From assembly GCA_902764915.1 (NCBI GenBank), contig CACWXY010000003.1, forward strand, positions 103,987 to 167,986: a stretch of 64,000 nucleotides of DNA, written 5' to 3'. Positions 18,781-28,411 of the stretch are shown one piece after another. How positions within the stretch are numbered: the first letter of the stretch is position 1; each line of letters begins with the position of its first letter. A program made the translations under genes and the position numbers. Under the pieces are notes generated by a model. It made no database searches, was not told the DNA's origin, and worked only from the letters and a program-made list of their open reading frames with translations. Origin of the DNA: an uncultured Eubacteriales bacterium. Its GTDB lineage: Bacteria; Bacillota; Clostridia; Christensenellales; Aristaeellaceae.

Positions 18781-20298
18781 TCACTTTTTTTTGCGGGGCA
18801 TCATCCGCTTATGCCCAGGTACAATAGCCCGCTGCGGACATACCCATACGCACAGATGACAGCCTACACACTTTGCACCGTTCAGTCTTGGACGACGGTT
18901 TTCATCCAGCACAATTGCCTGATGCCCGCCGTCTGCACAGGAAATCATGCATCGCCCGCATCCCATGCAGCGATCCTTCAGGAATTGCGGGAACACGACG
19001 GTATCCCGCTCCAGCTGGTCTGTTGTCGGACTCAGGCTGTCAAGCCCCAGACCGATGATCTCCCTGACATTCTGAAAGCCCTTCTCAGCCAGATACATGT
19101 TCAGTCCATCCTTCAGATCATCGATAATCCGATACCCGTACTGCATGACCGCTGTAGTGATCTGAATCGAACCGCCGCCCAGTATCATGAACTCCAGAGC
19201 ATCTTTCCACGTTTCTATCCCGCCCATGGCAGACAGATGCATGCCCTTCAGGTGCGGATTCTGGGCCAGTTCTCCGATGAACCGCAGTGCAATCGGCTTT
19301 ACCGCATTGCCGGAATACCCACCTACCGCACTCTGTCCGTGTACAGCCGGTGCCGATACATAGGTGTGGGGATTCACGCCTACTACTGACTTTATGGTGT
19401 TAATGGCAGCAATACCATCCGCTCCGGCACGCCTTGCCGCTTCTGCAGCAGGACTCATATTGGCCACATTGGGAGTAAGCTTGGCTAATACTGGGATATG
19501 GCATGCGCGCTTCGCGGCAGCTGTAAACTGCTCCACCAGTTCAGGAACCTGTCCAATATCCGAACCAAGACCGCCTTCCGCCATGTTGGGACAGGAGAAG
19601 TTCAGTTCTACCGCATCCGCCCCGTTCTCCTCGCAAAGACGTGCAAGCTCGCCCCACTCCTGTTCGTTCTGTCCCATAATCGATGCAAGAATGAACTTAG
19701 TCGGATAATTCTGCTTCAGTTTTCGAAAAATCGCCATGTTTTCCGCTACACTGTGATCCGACAGCTGTTCTATGTTCTTAAATCCAATAATGCTGCCATC
19801 TCCCCCACAGATCGCAGAAAAGCGTGGAGAGGCTTCATGGATGTCCAGTGTACTAATAGTTTTGAAGCACGCACCTGCCCAACCGGCTTCAAAGGCACGG
19901 GCACACATATCATAGGTGCTGGCTACCACAGAGGAAGAAAGCATGAACGGGTTTTCCATTGGAATCCCGCAAAGATCACACTTTAGACGTTCTTCATCCT
20001 CGGGCAGGCGGGTTTCACATGCCGGCCTGACATGCTGATACAGGCGATTCATCAGTGTACGGATGGCAACTTCGCCGCTGCGTACACAGGCCTTCTCGCA
20101 TGGCGCGTCACATGTAAGACAGGGATTCTCTTCCGGCAGAGTGCCGGCTGCTGTCTGTTCATTCTCAAACCAGATGTTCCGAAGCCTGTCTGCCGGCCTG
20201 ATCTTTTGGCACACGGCATTGCACGGCGCATCGGCGCAAATTGCGCAGCGCACCATATCCGATCTTGCAATCATAGAAGCTGTCCCGATCATATACAT
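18781..20298 (-). CDS. PreA-like NAD-dependent dihydropyrimidine dehydrogenase with N-terminal Fe-S domain
   Basis: About 505 residues. Residues 1-100 carry eight cysteines in CAICADAPCNAVC and NPCLTCDAPCEKAC, like the Fe-S domain normally found in the partner PreT or at the start of mammalian DPD. Next is a dihydroorotate-dehydrogenase-type FMN barrel with VELNFSCPNM, where Cys is the expected catalytic acid. The C-terminus has two 4Fe-4S clusters (CMGCGRCMISC and CVGCHLCVWVC). Expected reaction: reduction of uracil/thymine or the reverse. No PreT-like flavoprotein is nearby. The start at 20298 follows AAGGA closely; 20292 is an alternative. Confidence 0.85.
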   Translation of the reverse strand: MYMIGTASMIARSDMVRCAICADAPCNAVCQKIRPADRLRNIWFENEQTAAGTLPEENPCLTCDAPCEKACVRSGEVAIRTLMNRLYQHVRPACETRLPEDEERLKCDLCGIPMENPFMLSSSVVASTYDMCARAFEAGWAGACFKTISTLDIHEASPRFSAICGGDGSIIGFKNIEQLSDHSVAENMAIFRKLKQNYPTKFILASIMGQNEQEWGELARLCEENGADAVELNFSCPNMAEGGLGSDIGQVPELVEQFTAAAKRACHIPVLAKLTPNVANMSPAAEAARRAGADGIAAINTIKSVVGVNPHTYVSAPAVHGQSAVGGYSGNAVKPIALRFIGELAQNPHLKGMHLSAMGGIETWKDALEFMILGGGSIQITTAVMQYGYRIIDDLKDGLNMYLAEKGFQNVREIIGLGLDSLSPTTDQLERDTVVFPQFLKDRCMGCGRCMISCADGGHQAIVLDENRRPRLNGAKCVGCHLCVWVCPQRAIVPGHKRMMPRKKK

Positions 20299-20403
20299 TT
20301 CTTCCTTTCTCGGCTCCACTTTCATATTGTTCCAATATACAGGGTATGGCTTTCATATGTATTCCACAACCATGCCGCCTCCGGCTGCTCCTGCGTCATT
20401 ATG

Positions 20404-21266
20404 CTACACCATATAGCCATCCTCACTTACCATAAAGGCATCTGTTCTCCTGTACAAATCCTTATCCGGGCAGATGCTGACGGAATCATAATCAATCATG
20501 GCAGCACCCACAGCAATAAACACGGAGTCTCTTCGTCCCAGGTGCACAGATAGACAGGGGCGCTCTCATTAGCAAATATCTGAATAACAAAGTGCGCATC
20601 CGCAAAGGACTTGCCTGACGAAGGCAGCATCATTCATCCACATGGTCTGCACAACACCCATCAGAACCGCTGCCAGGAAAAGGCCTTCCGCCGCTGCTTC
20701 ATCCTCTCCGTCCTGCCAGATCTATTGTCTTCTGGTATGCTGAAACGTAATGGCAGCCAGCACATCCGTATACACTTCATCGCCATAATGCGTCTGCTTC
20801 CGACACCAGGCAGCATGTTCACGTTCTCATCCAGCGCACACTGATCATTCCAGGATGCAAAGTCACTCATCAATGCTTCAATAGCGATTGCATGATAACC
20901 CCCACCCATCCAGTCGATTGTCAGGGTGCGTCACGCACCGACCCGCTGACTTCCGTCCAGCGAATCTGTGGCATGGGTAAAAGCAATCTCTGTATCGTCC
21001 GGCTGCCTCCCGATGATTTCGTCCATGTGCCAGTCATAGATGAATGTGGACTCTCCAGCATCCGGTTGCGTCTGTGTCAGATCATCATCTCCGCTCCCGA
21101 TTTCTGTCAGACTGAAGAACTGGGCATCTGCTTTCACATCCACATAATCGCTGTACTCGTACGGGTATACGTGCTTTTCCGTTTCGTCTTCTCTAGCATG
21201 CCAGACCTCTTCCAGCATCAGATCACCGTTTTTCCAGAAAGCACCATCAAAAATCATCTCAATCAA
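20404..21266 (-). pseudogene. Decayed gene of unknown family
   Basis: Protein-like segments continue on the minus strand but change frame several times. They run from FDGAFWKNGDLMLEEVWHAR near the 5' end, through DFASWNDQCALDENVNMLPG and YTDVLAAITFQH, to VYLCTWDEETP and DYDSVSICPDKDLYRRTDAF, ending at a TAG at 20404. Stops interrupt every frame. I do not recognise the family; the sequence has the acidic, aromatic look of a small secreted or immunity-type protein. The boundaries are approximate. Confidence 0.5.
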
Positions 21267-21574
21267 ACAGTCTGGAGCTTCATTGTCATCTTCTTTCTAA
21301 AAGGCCATGCGCACGCATCCGATAAGCCGCCAGACAGGGCGTCCAGCCACCGAGGCCTTCACCATCGGAGACTTCACCGCAAACAGCCCTCCCGGACCGC
21401 CAAGGTCTCTACCGCGCAGCATGACTCCGAAAAGGTTCATCCGTGCATCATCAGCCTCCGTTTTCGCTTGCTTTTTTGATGTTCACAAACAGGCTGGCCA
21501 CCGTTCCAGCCTGTTCGGCGATTTTCTCTGATTTCATCGCAGGAGTTTGGACTCCTCTCACGTGTTCCGGCATG
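21267..21574. other. Downstream region of the HAD phosphatase gene
   Basis: No gene is supported. It contains the hairpin at 21488-21515, the probable terminator of the phosphatase gene. Confidence 0.4.
21488..21515 (-). terminator. Probable terminator of the HAD phosphatase gene
   Basis: A 10-bp perfect stem AACAGGCTGG/CCAGCCTGTT with an 8-nt loop is followed on the minus strand by TTGTG and, a little later, an A-rich stretch. The T-run is short, so efficiency is uncertain. Confidence 0.5.
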
Positions 21575-23059
21575 TCAGAGGCTGCCGCCACCTTGACCGG
21601 AATAGAACTCCGTTGCTGTGGGATTGGCCTGGATCAGCACGGAGCTCTGGTTAAAGAGTGTCAGCAGTTCATCCGCAGCCATATGCACCGCTTCCAGCGT
21701 TGTATCACTCAGATAAATCACCAGCGTATACTCCTGGTACTCCGTTTCTCCATCCACCCATCCTCCATGGGCTTCCTGCACCGTATAACCGCCAAAGTGC
21801 CTGAGCAGTACATTTCTCAGCCTTTCCATGGCTTCTGACTCGGTAAACACCGGCTGGTTGGTATTCTTGTCATTGGTGCCCAGGTACATGACATACTGGA
21901 CGCTCCCCAACGCTTCCGGTTCCGCCGTTTCATTCTGTTCCGCTGTTTCTTCCGCAGGGGTCCGATCCTCTGCCAGTTCTTCCAGCCAGTGGAATGTTCC
22001 GGTCTTTACCACGTTCTCTCCATAAATCGTTTTCCAGTCATCAGCCATGGAAATGACATGGTATCCATTCTCTTCCCACTGCTTCTGCAGGGCGGCTCCC
22101 TTTTCGGCATTCCCATAATCCCGTACTTCATCATCCGCAACCAGCATGAACGCCGCACTGCGATAGACATTATTGTGGATTACGTAGTTATGCATGCTCG
22201 CGTCCCCGCTGGAATTGCCGAAGGACAGAACTGGCTGACGTCCGATTTCCTGGGCGATCTGAAGCACCTTGTTTGTCTTCAGATCTTTGATGATGAGCTG
22301 ATCTGAACGCACCAGTGTATCATTCCCGGTAAAAACATACTCAATGCCGTCCGTGTCTCCCTGATTTTTCGCTACCAATGCGGTATCCGAGCCGATCATC
22401 TGCTCGTAAGGTATATCAAATATACCCTCCGCAAACGTACGAACGATAAAGCGATCACTTCCGGAAACGATATAGCACTTGAATCCGTAATCCTGAAGGT
22501 ATTCCACAACTTCAGCCATCGGAGCGTAGTATGCATTCGCATATGTCATGCCTTCAAAGCCATCAGCGTCATGCAACAGGAAGCGCGTAATAAAATCGGC
22601 ATACTCTGTCAGTGTCATGCCGGCAAACGCCCTGGCCTGATGAGTGGAAAACGCTATGTCCATATCATCTGGATAGGATTTATCCAACGCATGATCCCGC
22701 ATCATACGCCCGAAGGCGAGCATATCTGCATCCGGCGTATAGCTGGGGTCCTTCAGAATACGATAAGTCAGCAGGATCACTTCCAGATAAGTCGGAAAGA
22801 GTTCTCCCATCAAAGTACCATCCATATCAAATGTGGCAATGCGGTCTACTTCCGGAATATAGTCCGGAGAAGACGGATCTGTCACGGCTTCCACATAGTC
22901 AATCAGTGTATGGAGAGAAGGCGCTTCCTTGTTCCACAGGGAAAACGCATCCTCTTCCGACTGCAGTTCCACACTCTCTGCCCATGCAAATCCCGTCATC
23001 AGCTGAACCAGAATCAGCACACATGCCAGTAAATCACAGCATCTTTTTTTCATTTTCAT
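21575..23059 (-). CDS. Secreted HAD-superfamily phosphatase with C-terminal DUF3574-like domain
   Basis: A 494-residue exported protein with a signal peptide ending near FAWAES. HAD motif I is FDMDGTLMGE (D78 and D80), motif II is in IVSGSDRFIV, and motif III is in GNSSGDASM, so a phosphatase acting outside the membrane is expected. Residues about 390-494 form a separate alpha/beta domain (YVMYLGTNDKN, GGWVDGETE, YTLVIYLSD) resembling DUF3574. The ATG at 23059 has AAGGAGA upstream. The gene carries the third tandem TTGGACA promoter, which ties it to the two-component system and ABC importer 14 kb away. A role in releasing or processing a phosphorylated nutrient is inference. Confidence 0.82.
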   Translation of the reverse strand: MKMKKRCCDLLACVLILVQLMTGFAWAESVELQSEEDAFSLWNKEAPSLHTLIDYVEAVTDPSSPDYIPEVDRIATFDMDGTLMGELFPTYLEVILLTYRILKDPSYTPDADMLAFGRMMRDHALDKSYPDDMDIAFSTHQARAFAGMTLTEYADFITRFLLHDADGFEGMTYANAYYAPMAEVVEYLQDYGFKCYIVSGSDRFIVRTFAEGIFDIPYEQMIGSDTALVAKNQGDTDGIEYVFTGNDTLVRSDQLIIKDLKTNKVLQIAQEIGRQPVLSFGNSSGDASMHNYVIHNNVYRSAAFMLVADDEVRDYGNAEKGAALQKQWEENGYHVISMADDWKTIYGENVVKTGTFHWLEELAEDRTPAEETAEQNETAEPEALGSVQYVMYLGTNDKNTNQPVFTESEAMERLRNVLLRHFGGYTVQEAHGGWVDGETEYQEYTLVIYLSDTTLEAVHMAADELLTLFNQSSVLIQANPTATEFYSGQGGGSL

Positions 23060-23196
23060 GCAGTCTCCTTCTTTGTCATATTGTTTTGTGGCTTTTCCTT
23101 CATCTTGCGGACGTGCCGTCTGATGATTCCGGGTGCTGAATTGCTGCTAATTGTTTCATCGTATTCCTGAACTCCTGGTTTTCCTTCTATATGTCA

Positions 23197-23232
23197 ATTA
23201 TATCAAGGTCTGTCCAACAAATGTCCAACAAG
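23197..23232 (-). promoter_or_regulatory. SARP-type activator box and promoter 3 (HAD phosphatase)
   Basis: Read on the minus strand: TTGGACA, TTTG, TTGGACA, 8 bp, then a perfect TATAAT. The leader to the ATG at 23059 is about 130 nt. It is the copy with the best -10 and is identical in layout to boxes 1 and 2. Confidence 0.75.
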
Positions 23233-23403
23233 TGGCGGGGAGCTTCAGCAGAATCGGTTTTTATCTAACGGATTATATGGTTTTGAATGTAGGGAAAGCA
23301 TGATACCGCGCTATGTCCCGATTGACACGATGCATAGGAGCCGTTACAATCGGGGCAACATGTGCTGCAACATATCCAGACCTGGAACAGGAAGAGTATG
23401 CGA

Positions 23404-23847
23404 ATGAAAGGAATCGAACTGGTCCGACATCGCAGGAGCGTGCGTACCTTTGACGGAAATCCTCTGCGACAGGCAGATGCAGATGCCATTCTCACCTACG
23501 CAAAGAAAACTCAGAATCCATATGGGATCGCCATTGACTGGAAACTGCTCAGTGCCAGAGAACACGGACTGTCCAGTCCTGTGATTGTAGGCGCGGATAC
23601 ATTTATTGCCGGAAAAGTACATCGCGAATTACACGCCGAAGAAGCGTTCGGCTTTGCTTTTGAAAGGATTGTCCTGTATGCCGAATTCCTGGGCGTCGGT
23701 ACAACATGGATCGCGGGCACCATGGACCGGCCTGCCTTTGAACGAGCCATGCAACTGAGCCCGGATGAAGTCATGCCATGCGTAAGTCCATTAGTGTCCG
23801 GCGACAAACTGAACTGGTTACAAACGCCAAATTGTTTTCTGTGCTGA
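23404..23847 (+). pseudogene. Truncated nitroreductase-like protein
   Basis: About 147 residues beginning KGIELVRHRRSVRTFDG, the FMN-contacting start of nitroreductase-family proteins, followed by the conserved HAEEAFGFAFERIVLYAEFL helix. AGGAAG lies nine bases before the ATG at 23404. Family members have 170-250 residues. Here the reading departs after MPCVSPLVSG and stops in a short unrelated tail, so the C-terminal part of the active site is lost. It sits at the edge of a recombination scar and is probably non-functional. Confidence 0.6.
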
Positions 23848-23981
23848 CGTCAGCGGCTTAAGATGTAATCCGCGCCAGCGACATACAACAGGATGTACCA
23901 CGACACAATTTTGCCTGCGTCGATTCCAGGATGGTCAACACAGAAAAGCGGAACCGAAAATATCGGCCCGCATTTTTCATA

Positions 23982-24590
23982 TCATGAGAAACTGTTTTGC
24001 TGGAAATCCTCGTTCCAGTCTTTTCTATCAGGAATCAGCGCTGGAAGATCAGGGTTCCTATTTCTGCATTCTTCGCCGGCCCGGTCATTGTCAACGGCTA
24101 AAACCGCTCCATGTTTTCTTTTGAGCCGGTCAATCGTCCGCTGGTTCGCAACCCCACCAATGCTGACATACGTGGCTGGATCGTTCTTTCCTTCCTTCTG
24201 GTGAAGCAGCATCAGGCTGAGCGCATCAATGGCTGCCTCGCAGATAAACATAACCTCCGGCCTGGGATTTGTCAGAATATACCAGAAACGGTCACTTGCC
24301 TTTTTCCTGCATCCATGGAAATGGTTTCCAGCTCCTGTTCCGCGTATTTCACAGTAGCTTTTATCCGGATCCACAAACACCGCATTCCCTCGCAGATCCT
24401 GGTACAGTAATTCCTCCTGAATCAAGTACATCACCAGATTTTCGTGTATTCCCCGTCCGATCAGATATGCCGTCACTTTGCGGAAGGGGGGCTCTGCCTG
24501 TTGCGGAAGGGAGAACTGCTTTGTTCCGGCAGTCACATTCAATGAGGTCACATCGATACGGCAAAGGGTTGTAACAGCTCCGGACGGAAT
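23982..24590 (-). pseudogene. C-terminal remnant of a DUF3991/TOPRIM primase-like protein
   Basis: The fragment reads AYLIGRGIHENLVMYLIQEE, then a FVDPDKSYCEIRGTG segment and a TOPRIM core VMFICEAAIDALSLMLL ending with VDNDRAGEE, in the order of DUF3991-TOPRIM proteins of integrative conjugative elements. The natural stop is present, but the N-terminal zinc-finger part is missing. The fragment ends abruptly near 24550-24590, exactly where a divergent truncated gene begins. It is a trace of a lost mobile element. Confidence 0.7.
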
Positions 24591-24842
24591 CTGTCCGTGG
24601 ATGTGCTGAAAGTCGCGCATCACGGCAGTGCCACCAGTTCAACGGAGGAATTCATCCAGGCCGTTCATCCGAAATACGCTTTGATTTCCTGTATGGAAGG
24701 CAATCAGTACGGCCATCCCCACCAGGAGGTCGTCAACAGACTGAAAGACACTGTTATCTACCGCACAGATCTCGACGGCACCATTGTGATGACAACCGAC
24801 GGAGAATCCCTGACGATTTCCATGGAATATCAGCATCCGTAA
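24576..24842 (+). pseudogene. C-terminal remnant of a ComEC-type metallo-beta-lactamase hydrolase
   Basis: Eighty-odd codons with VDVLKVAHHGSATSS, then ISCMEGNQYGHPHQEVVNRL and TDLDGTI, which match the last third of the MBL domain of ComEC/Rec2-like proteins. The metal-binding HHGS and the NxYGHP motif are intact, but the HxHxDH motif and everything upstream are missing. The open frame begins at the junction with the primase remnant. A strong terminator follows. Confidence 0.7.
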
Positions 24843-24891
24843 GCCCGCATGCTAGGTTTTCCCGGGGCATCCTGCTTTCTGTTTGAAAAAT

Positions 24892-24938
24892 GAACCAGAG
24901 CGGATCAGATCGTGATTGATCCGCTCTGGTTCGTTTTT
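24892..24938. terminator. Bidirectional terminator ending the seven-gene operon and the ComEC remnant
   Basis: A perfect 16-bp stem GAACCAGAGCGGATCA with a 9-nt loop. TTTTT follows on the plus strand and TTTTTC on the minus strand, so it closes both the ComEC fragment and the large minus-strand operon. Confidence 0.9.
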
Positions 24939-24976
24939 GCATAAGGGTTTAAGACGGCCTGAGATAGTCCTGCCTC

Positions 24977-27900
24977 TCATATGATGCCTGATTCGCTGCC
25001 CCTGTTCACATCGTCAGGTACAGTGTTCAGAATCAGCTTGTTGTCTGTGTTCTGGAAATCAAACACAACCGGTTCATTCTCCTGCGGCTGAATCTTCTTC
25101 TCTGCCTGCGCATTCTGCCCCAGGTAAAGCTGTACATCGTCCTGAGATGCGCCGTTTCTCAGATAGAATCCAGCTTTTCCGTTCTTTGCTTTGGCCGGGA
25201 AGAGGAAAATCTTATCACAGGCGCCCATCGGAATCTCACCGATGATGCTGATGCCGCTTTGAATCAGAATGTCCCGGAGAGAGACTTTCTTCTTCTTCCA
25301 TCCGCAGATCCATACATCTTTCTTATCAACTGTCTTTGAATCGGAGAGAACTTCCAGCTGCACCTTGCTCCGCATGTCAAACGCAGGTTTTGTAATCTGG
25401 CGGATGATCAGCGCCACAATGGCAGCCAGCAGGAGGAATGCCAGGACTGCGCCGGCAATGATCAGCGCTTTCTGATTCTTATATTCCACCGTGAGGTGAA
25501 CACGAATCTTCTGGCCATTGCTTTCCTCTCTGTCGCTGACAGTCACCTCAACATCGTGTTCACCCCACTGAATGGATTCAAGCTGCAGAACGAACGGTGT
25601 GCTGCCTCCCGGAATCCAGATTGCCTCGGAGCACACGTCCCCGCCTGTATTCTGACTGTCTGTGTAAATGTATTCTGTTTCTGAAAGCTTATGAAGCTTT
25701 CCGTCCGTCAGTCCTTTGATCTGCACTTTCAGTTCATCGAGCACTTCCACCTCGACGATCTTTTCGAGCTGCATATCATAGGACTGAACCTGCAGATTTG
25801 CATTGAGCACCCACGGTCCCGGGATCAGGATTGTGGTTTCAATCATCTCATCTGAAACAACCGGAGTACGTTCCACAATGGACACTGATCTCGACTGAAT
25901 CGTCTCACCGGCAAGCTGTTCACTCATGCTCGCCGTCACAGAAACATGTCCTGCTTTTCGATTCCGATCAAATACGACGGATCCGGAAAAACATTCCTCG
26001 TCCTGGTTCCATTTCAGATTCAGCTGCTTGGTCTGCAAAACAGTTTCCTCCGCTTCATCGCTGCTCACCAGTTTCAGCGTCACAGGGAAACCTTCAAATC
26101 CTTCTGCCGCATCCCCAAGCCAGGTCCAGTAATTCCGCAGATTCTGGTCTTCAAATGTCATACTGGCCTGAATTTCAAGCGGCGTATCTTTGTACAGATC
26201 TTTCTGATCTTCTTTCTGCAGCCACTTCAGTTCAGCCTTCCAGTTCTCAGGCGTCATCAGGAGAGTCGGAATATCCTGGCGATGAATCTGAAGTGGCTGA
26301 ACGTCTTTTTCATCCTCATCATCGGACACGATCACATTGAGATCCCAGGACTTTTCCAGCGTTTCAGAATCCACTTTCAGCATGCCGTTTTCTTCAAGAA
26401 CGATCCCCGGGCATTCCTGCACATCCAGTTTATAATGCAGATTGCCTGTCACGTTCTTTTCGGCATTGTCGCTGTCATCCTCAAAATAATCGGCCAGATT
26501 GATCTCAAATGGATCCTCTTTTTCAACAATCGAATTCGTCCATACATCCATGCTCAGGTTTTCAGCCGTGCCTGTAAAGGTCGGTTTTGTATTCCGGATG
26601 CGCACAGATGCCTCATTGGAGATGTTCCAGCCTTCCATCCCGGTGTTCTCAGCAGACAACCTCAGCGTATATTCGCCTCGCTGATCCATATCGAAAGACA
26701 GCTGATACTGCGTACCGGTCATTTCTGCTTCAAGATTCCGGACTGGACTTCCTTTGCTGTCGACCAGTTCCGCGTGTACTTTCCAGTTGCTTTCATATAC
26801 AGGAATATTGGTTTCAACTGCTTCAATGTTCCCTGCAACGCTGATGTTTTCAAACTTTGCATATTTTCCGTCTTCGCCCGGCTCAGGACTCAGAGTGCAG
26901 TTCAGTTTGAAAACTTCATCCACCCGGAGAGGACGAATCTGAATGGTGATCGGCGCACTGGCTGCTTTCTCTGCATCCCGCGCCAGAACAGCGATTGTTT
27001 CCTGCTTTTCCAGAAACGCTTTATGGATGTACAGTGTTGATCCGTTGATATCAACCAGCCGCTTTTTTTCCGCCAGTTCATACTTCAGTTCTGAAATCGG
27101 GTTATCATCGCTCCAGTATTCTTCAGGCTTCAGTTCAAAGACATAATCCCCGGTATCCCCGTCTGCAATCCAGATCGGGAGATCCATCTCAGCATCTGTT
27201 TTGACGGTCGGCGGCTGGTTCATAACCTCGAACGGATCCGATACCGTTGAAAGTGTTTCCTCAAACCACGCCGGATTGGACACTTCCAGTCGAATCGAGT
27301 ATTTGCCTCCGTTCTGGATGGTGAAGGAACCGGAAAATGTATTGTACTGAGGTTCCGCCGCAGTCTGGTCTACGACTTTCCCCCACTCGTCAAGGAGATA
27401 AGCGGTTGCCGTCCATTCCTTCGTCTCCATTTCACTCTTGTCTGCATCATTCAGAAGATGCGACAGGAATGCGACAGGCTTTCCCTTCTCAATGGATGCC
27501 TGGCTAATATCAATGGACAGCGTAACGGGCAGCTTTCTATGAAGCGCCGCGATCGCACCCTCTGCATGGATTTCTCCGTCAAACCCGTATATATCAGGCG
27601 CATATAAGGTGAGGGAGGAAATCTGCCGGCCGAGCGTTTGTCCCCCTTCTGTCGTCAGAGAGCCTTCTGCCAGAATTTTGCGGTCTGTGACAAACTGAGA
27701 AGATGTCATCTTCATCGTGTTATCTGCACGCGCAAGTGTCAGTGCTGCTCCTGTCCACTGCTTCCATGCAGAGACTGCCAGATCAAGAGCCGAGACATTC
27801 ATGGCATCTGAGATCACGGACGCATCAAACTCTTCGGCATCCTTGCTGATCACGACCATGCTGAGGAACTCCTGACCTGGAGCCGGATACCATGTTTTAT

Positions 27901-28366
27901 ACGCGCTGTCGCTGAAAACAAACAGCGACATTTTCCCTGATGTGTCCTGGACAATCTTGATCATCTTGTCAATTCCGTCGCTAAACAGCTTTTCGCTGTT
28001 TTTCTGATTTCGGGAATTGTCCGCCACGACATTGCCTGTAAGATCTCTCTGTATAGCTGAATAACCGGTACTGTCTGCATTGTACGTTCCCAACAGAATC
28101 GGCTTGCCTTTGTTATTATTCCAGCTCTGTGATACCTTATAGATTTCAATGCTGAGCGGTTTATCATAGAGGAATGCAGCACCGCTGATTACATCAGCAA
28201 TCCTGTTAAGCCATTTTTTGTCCTCGAAAGTTTCCTTGTTTCCCTCAAGATAGACATACAGCTTATCCCGCGGCGTTTCCGCACTCTCAGCCTCTGCCAG
28301 ACAGGAAGCGCAGAGAATCACAGCCAGTATCAAAAGAAGCGCACTCAGTGTCTTCTTCCTTCTCAT
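24977..28366 (-). CDS. Large envelope-anchored protein with Ig/cadherin-like repeats and a cytoplasmic tail
   Basis: 1129 residues: a signal peptide (ending near CLAEAES), an N-terminal ~200-residue domain, and a long beta-rich extracellular region. Two modules there look like tandem cadherin/Ig-like repeats (NQPPTVKTDAEMDLPI and NTKPTFTGTAENLSMD, each followed by an acidic EYWSDD or DYFEDDSD turn). One helix at about 967-991 is followed by a 138-residue cytoplasmic tail of beta character with KKKK. The N-terminal domain contains SLFVFSDSAYK and may be a decayed vWA fold, but no DxSxS motif is present. This is the last gene of the tubulin/GTPase operon. Its layout mirrors the vWA protein encoded first, suggesting two envelope receptors feeding one cytoplasmic machine. 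Confidence 0.75.
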   Translation of the reverse strand: MRRKKTLSALLLILAVILCASCLAEAESAETPRDKLYVYLEGNKETFEDKKWLNRIADVISGAAFLYDKPLSIEIYKVSQSWNNNKGKPILLGTYNADSTGYSAIQRDLTGNVVADNSRNQKNSEKLFSDGIDKMIKIVQDTSGKMSLFVFSDSAYKTWYPAPGQEFLSMVVISKDAEEFDASVISDAMNVSALDLAVSAWKQWTGAALTLARADNTMKMTSSQFVTDRKILAEGSLTTEGGQTLGRQISSLTLYAPDIYGFDGEIHAEGAIAALHRKLPVTLSIDISQASIEKGKPVAFLSHLLNDADKSEMETKEWTATAYLLDEWGKVVDQTAAEPQYNTFSGSFTIQNGGKYSIRLEVSNPAWFEETLSTVSDPFEVMNQPPTVKTDAEMDLPIWIADGDTGDYVFELKPEEYWSDDNPISELKYELAEKKRLVDINGSTLYIHKAFLEKQETIAVLARDAEKAASAPITIQIRPLRVDEVFKLNCTLSPEPGEDGKYAKFENISVAGNIEAVETNIPVYESNWKVHAELVDSKGSPVRNLEAEMTGTQYQLSFDMDQRGEYTLRLSAENTGMEGWNISNEASVRIRNTKPTFTGTAENLSMDVWTNSIVEKEDPFEINLADYFEDDSDNAEKNVTGNLHYKLDVQECPGIVLEENGMLKVDSETLEKSWDLNVIVSDDEDEKDVQPLQIHRQDIPTLLMTPENWKAELKWLQKEDQKDLYKDTPLEIQASMTFEDQNLRNYWTWLGDAAEGFEGFPVTLKLVSSDEAEETVLQTKQLNLKWNQDEECFSGSVVFDRNRKAGHVSVTASMSEQLAGETIQSRSVSIVERTPVVSDEMIETTILIPGPWVLNANLQVQSYDMQLEKIVEVEVLDELKVQIKGLTDGKLHKLSETEYIYTDSQNTGGDVCSEAIWIPGGSTPFVLQLESIQWGEHDVEVTVSDREESNGQKIRVHLTVEYKNQKALIIAGAVLAFLLLAAIVALIIRQITKPAFDMRSKVQLEVLSDSKTVDKKDVWICGWKKKKVSLRDILIQSGISIIGEIPMGACDKIFLFPAKAKNGKAGFYLRNGASQDDVQLYLGQNAQAEKKIQPQENEPVVFDFQNTDNKLILNTVPDDVNRGSESGII

Positions 28367-28411
28367 TCCAGCGAACCCCTTTCAACGATTTTCCCAAAGG
28401 AACCAGAGCGG

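Noticed and set aside
17630..18784. 384-codon minus-strand open frame opposite kdgK
   Set aside because: It is an antisense frame created by codon bias; kdgK has the PfkB motifs and the ribosome site.
25946..27040. 364-codon plus-strand open frame opposite the 1129-aa envelope protein gene
   Set aside because: Composition is unlike a protein, there is no ribosome site, and the minus-strand frame is continuous across 3.4 kb.
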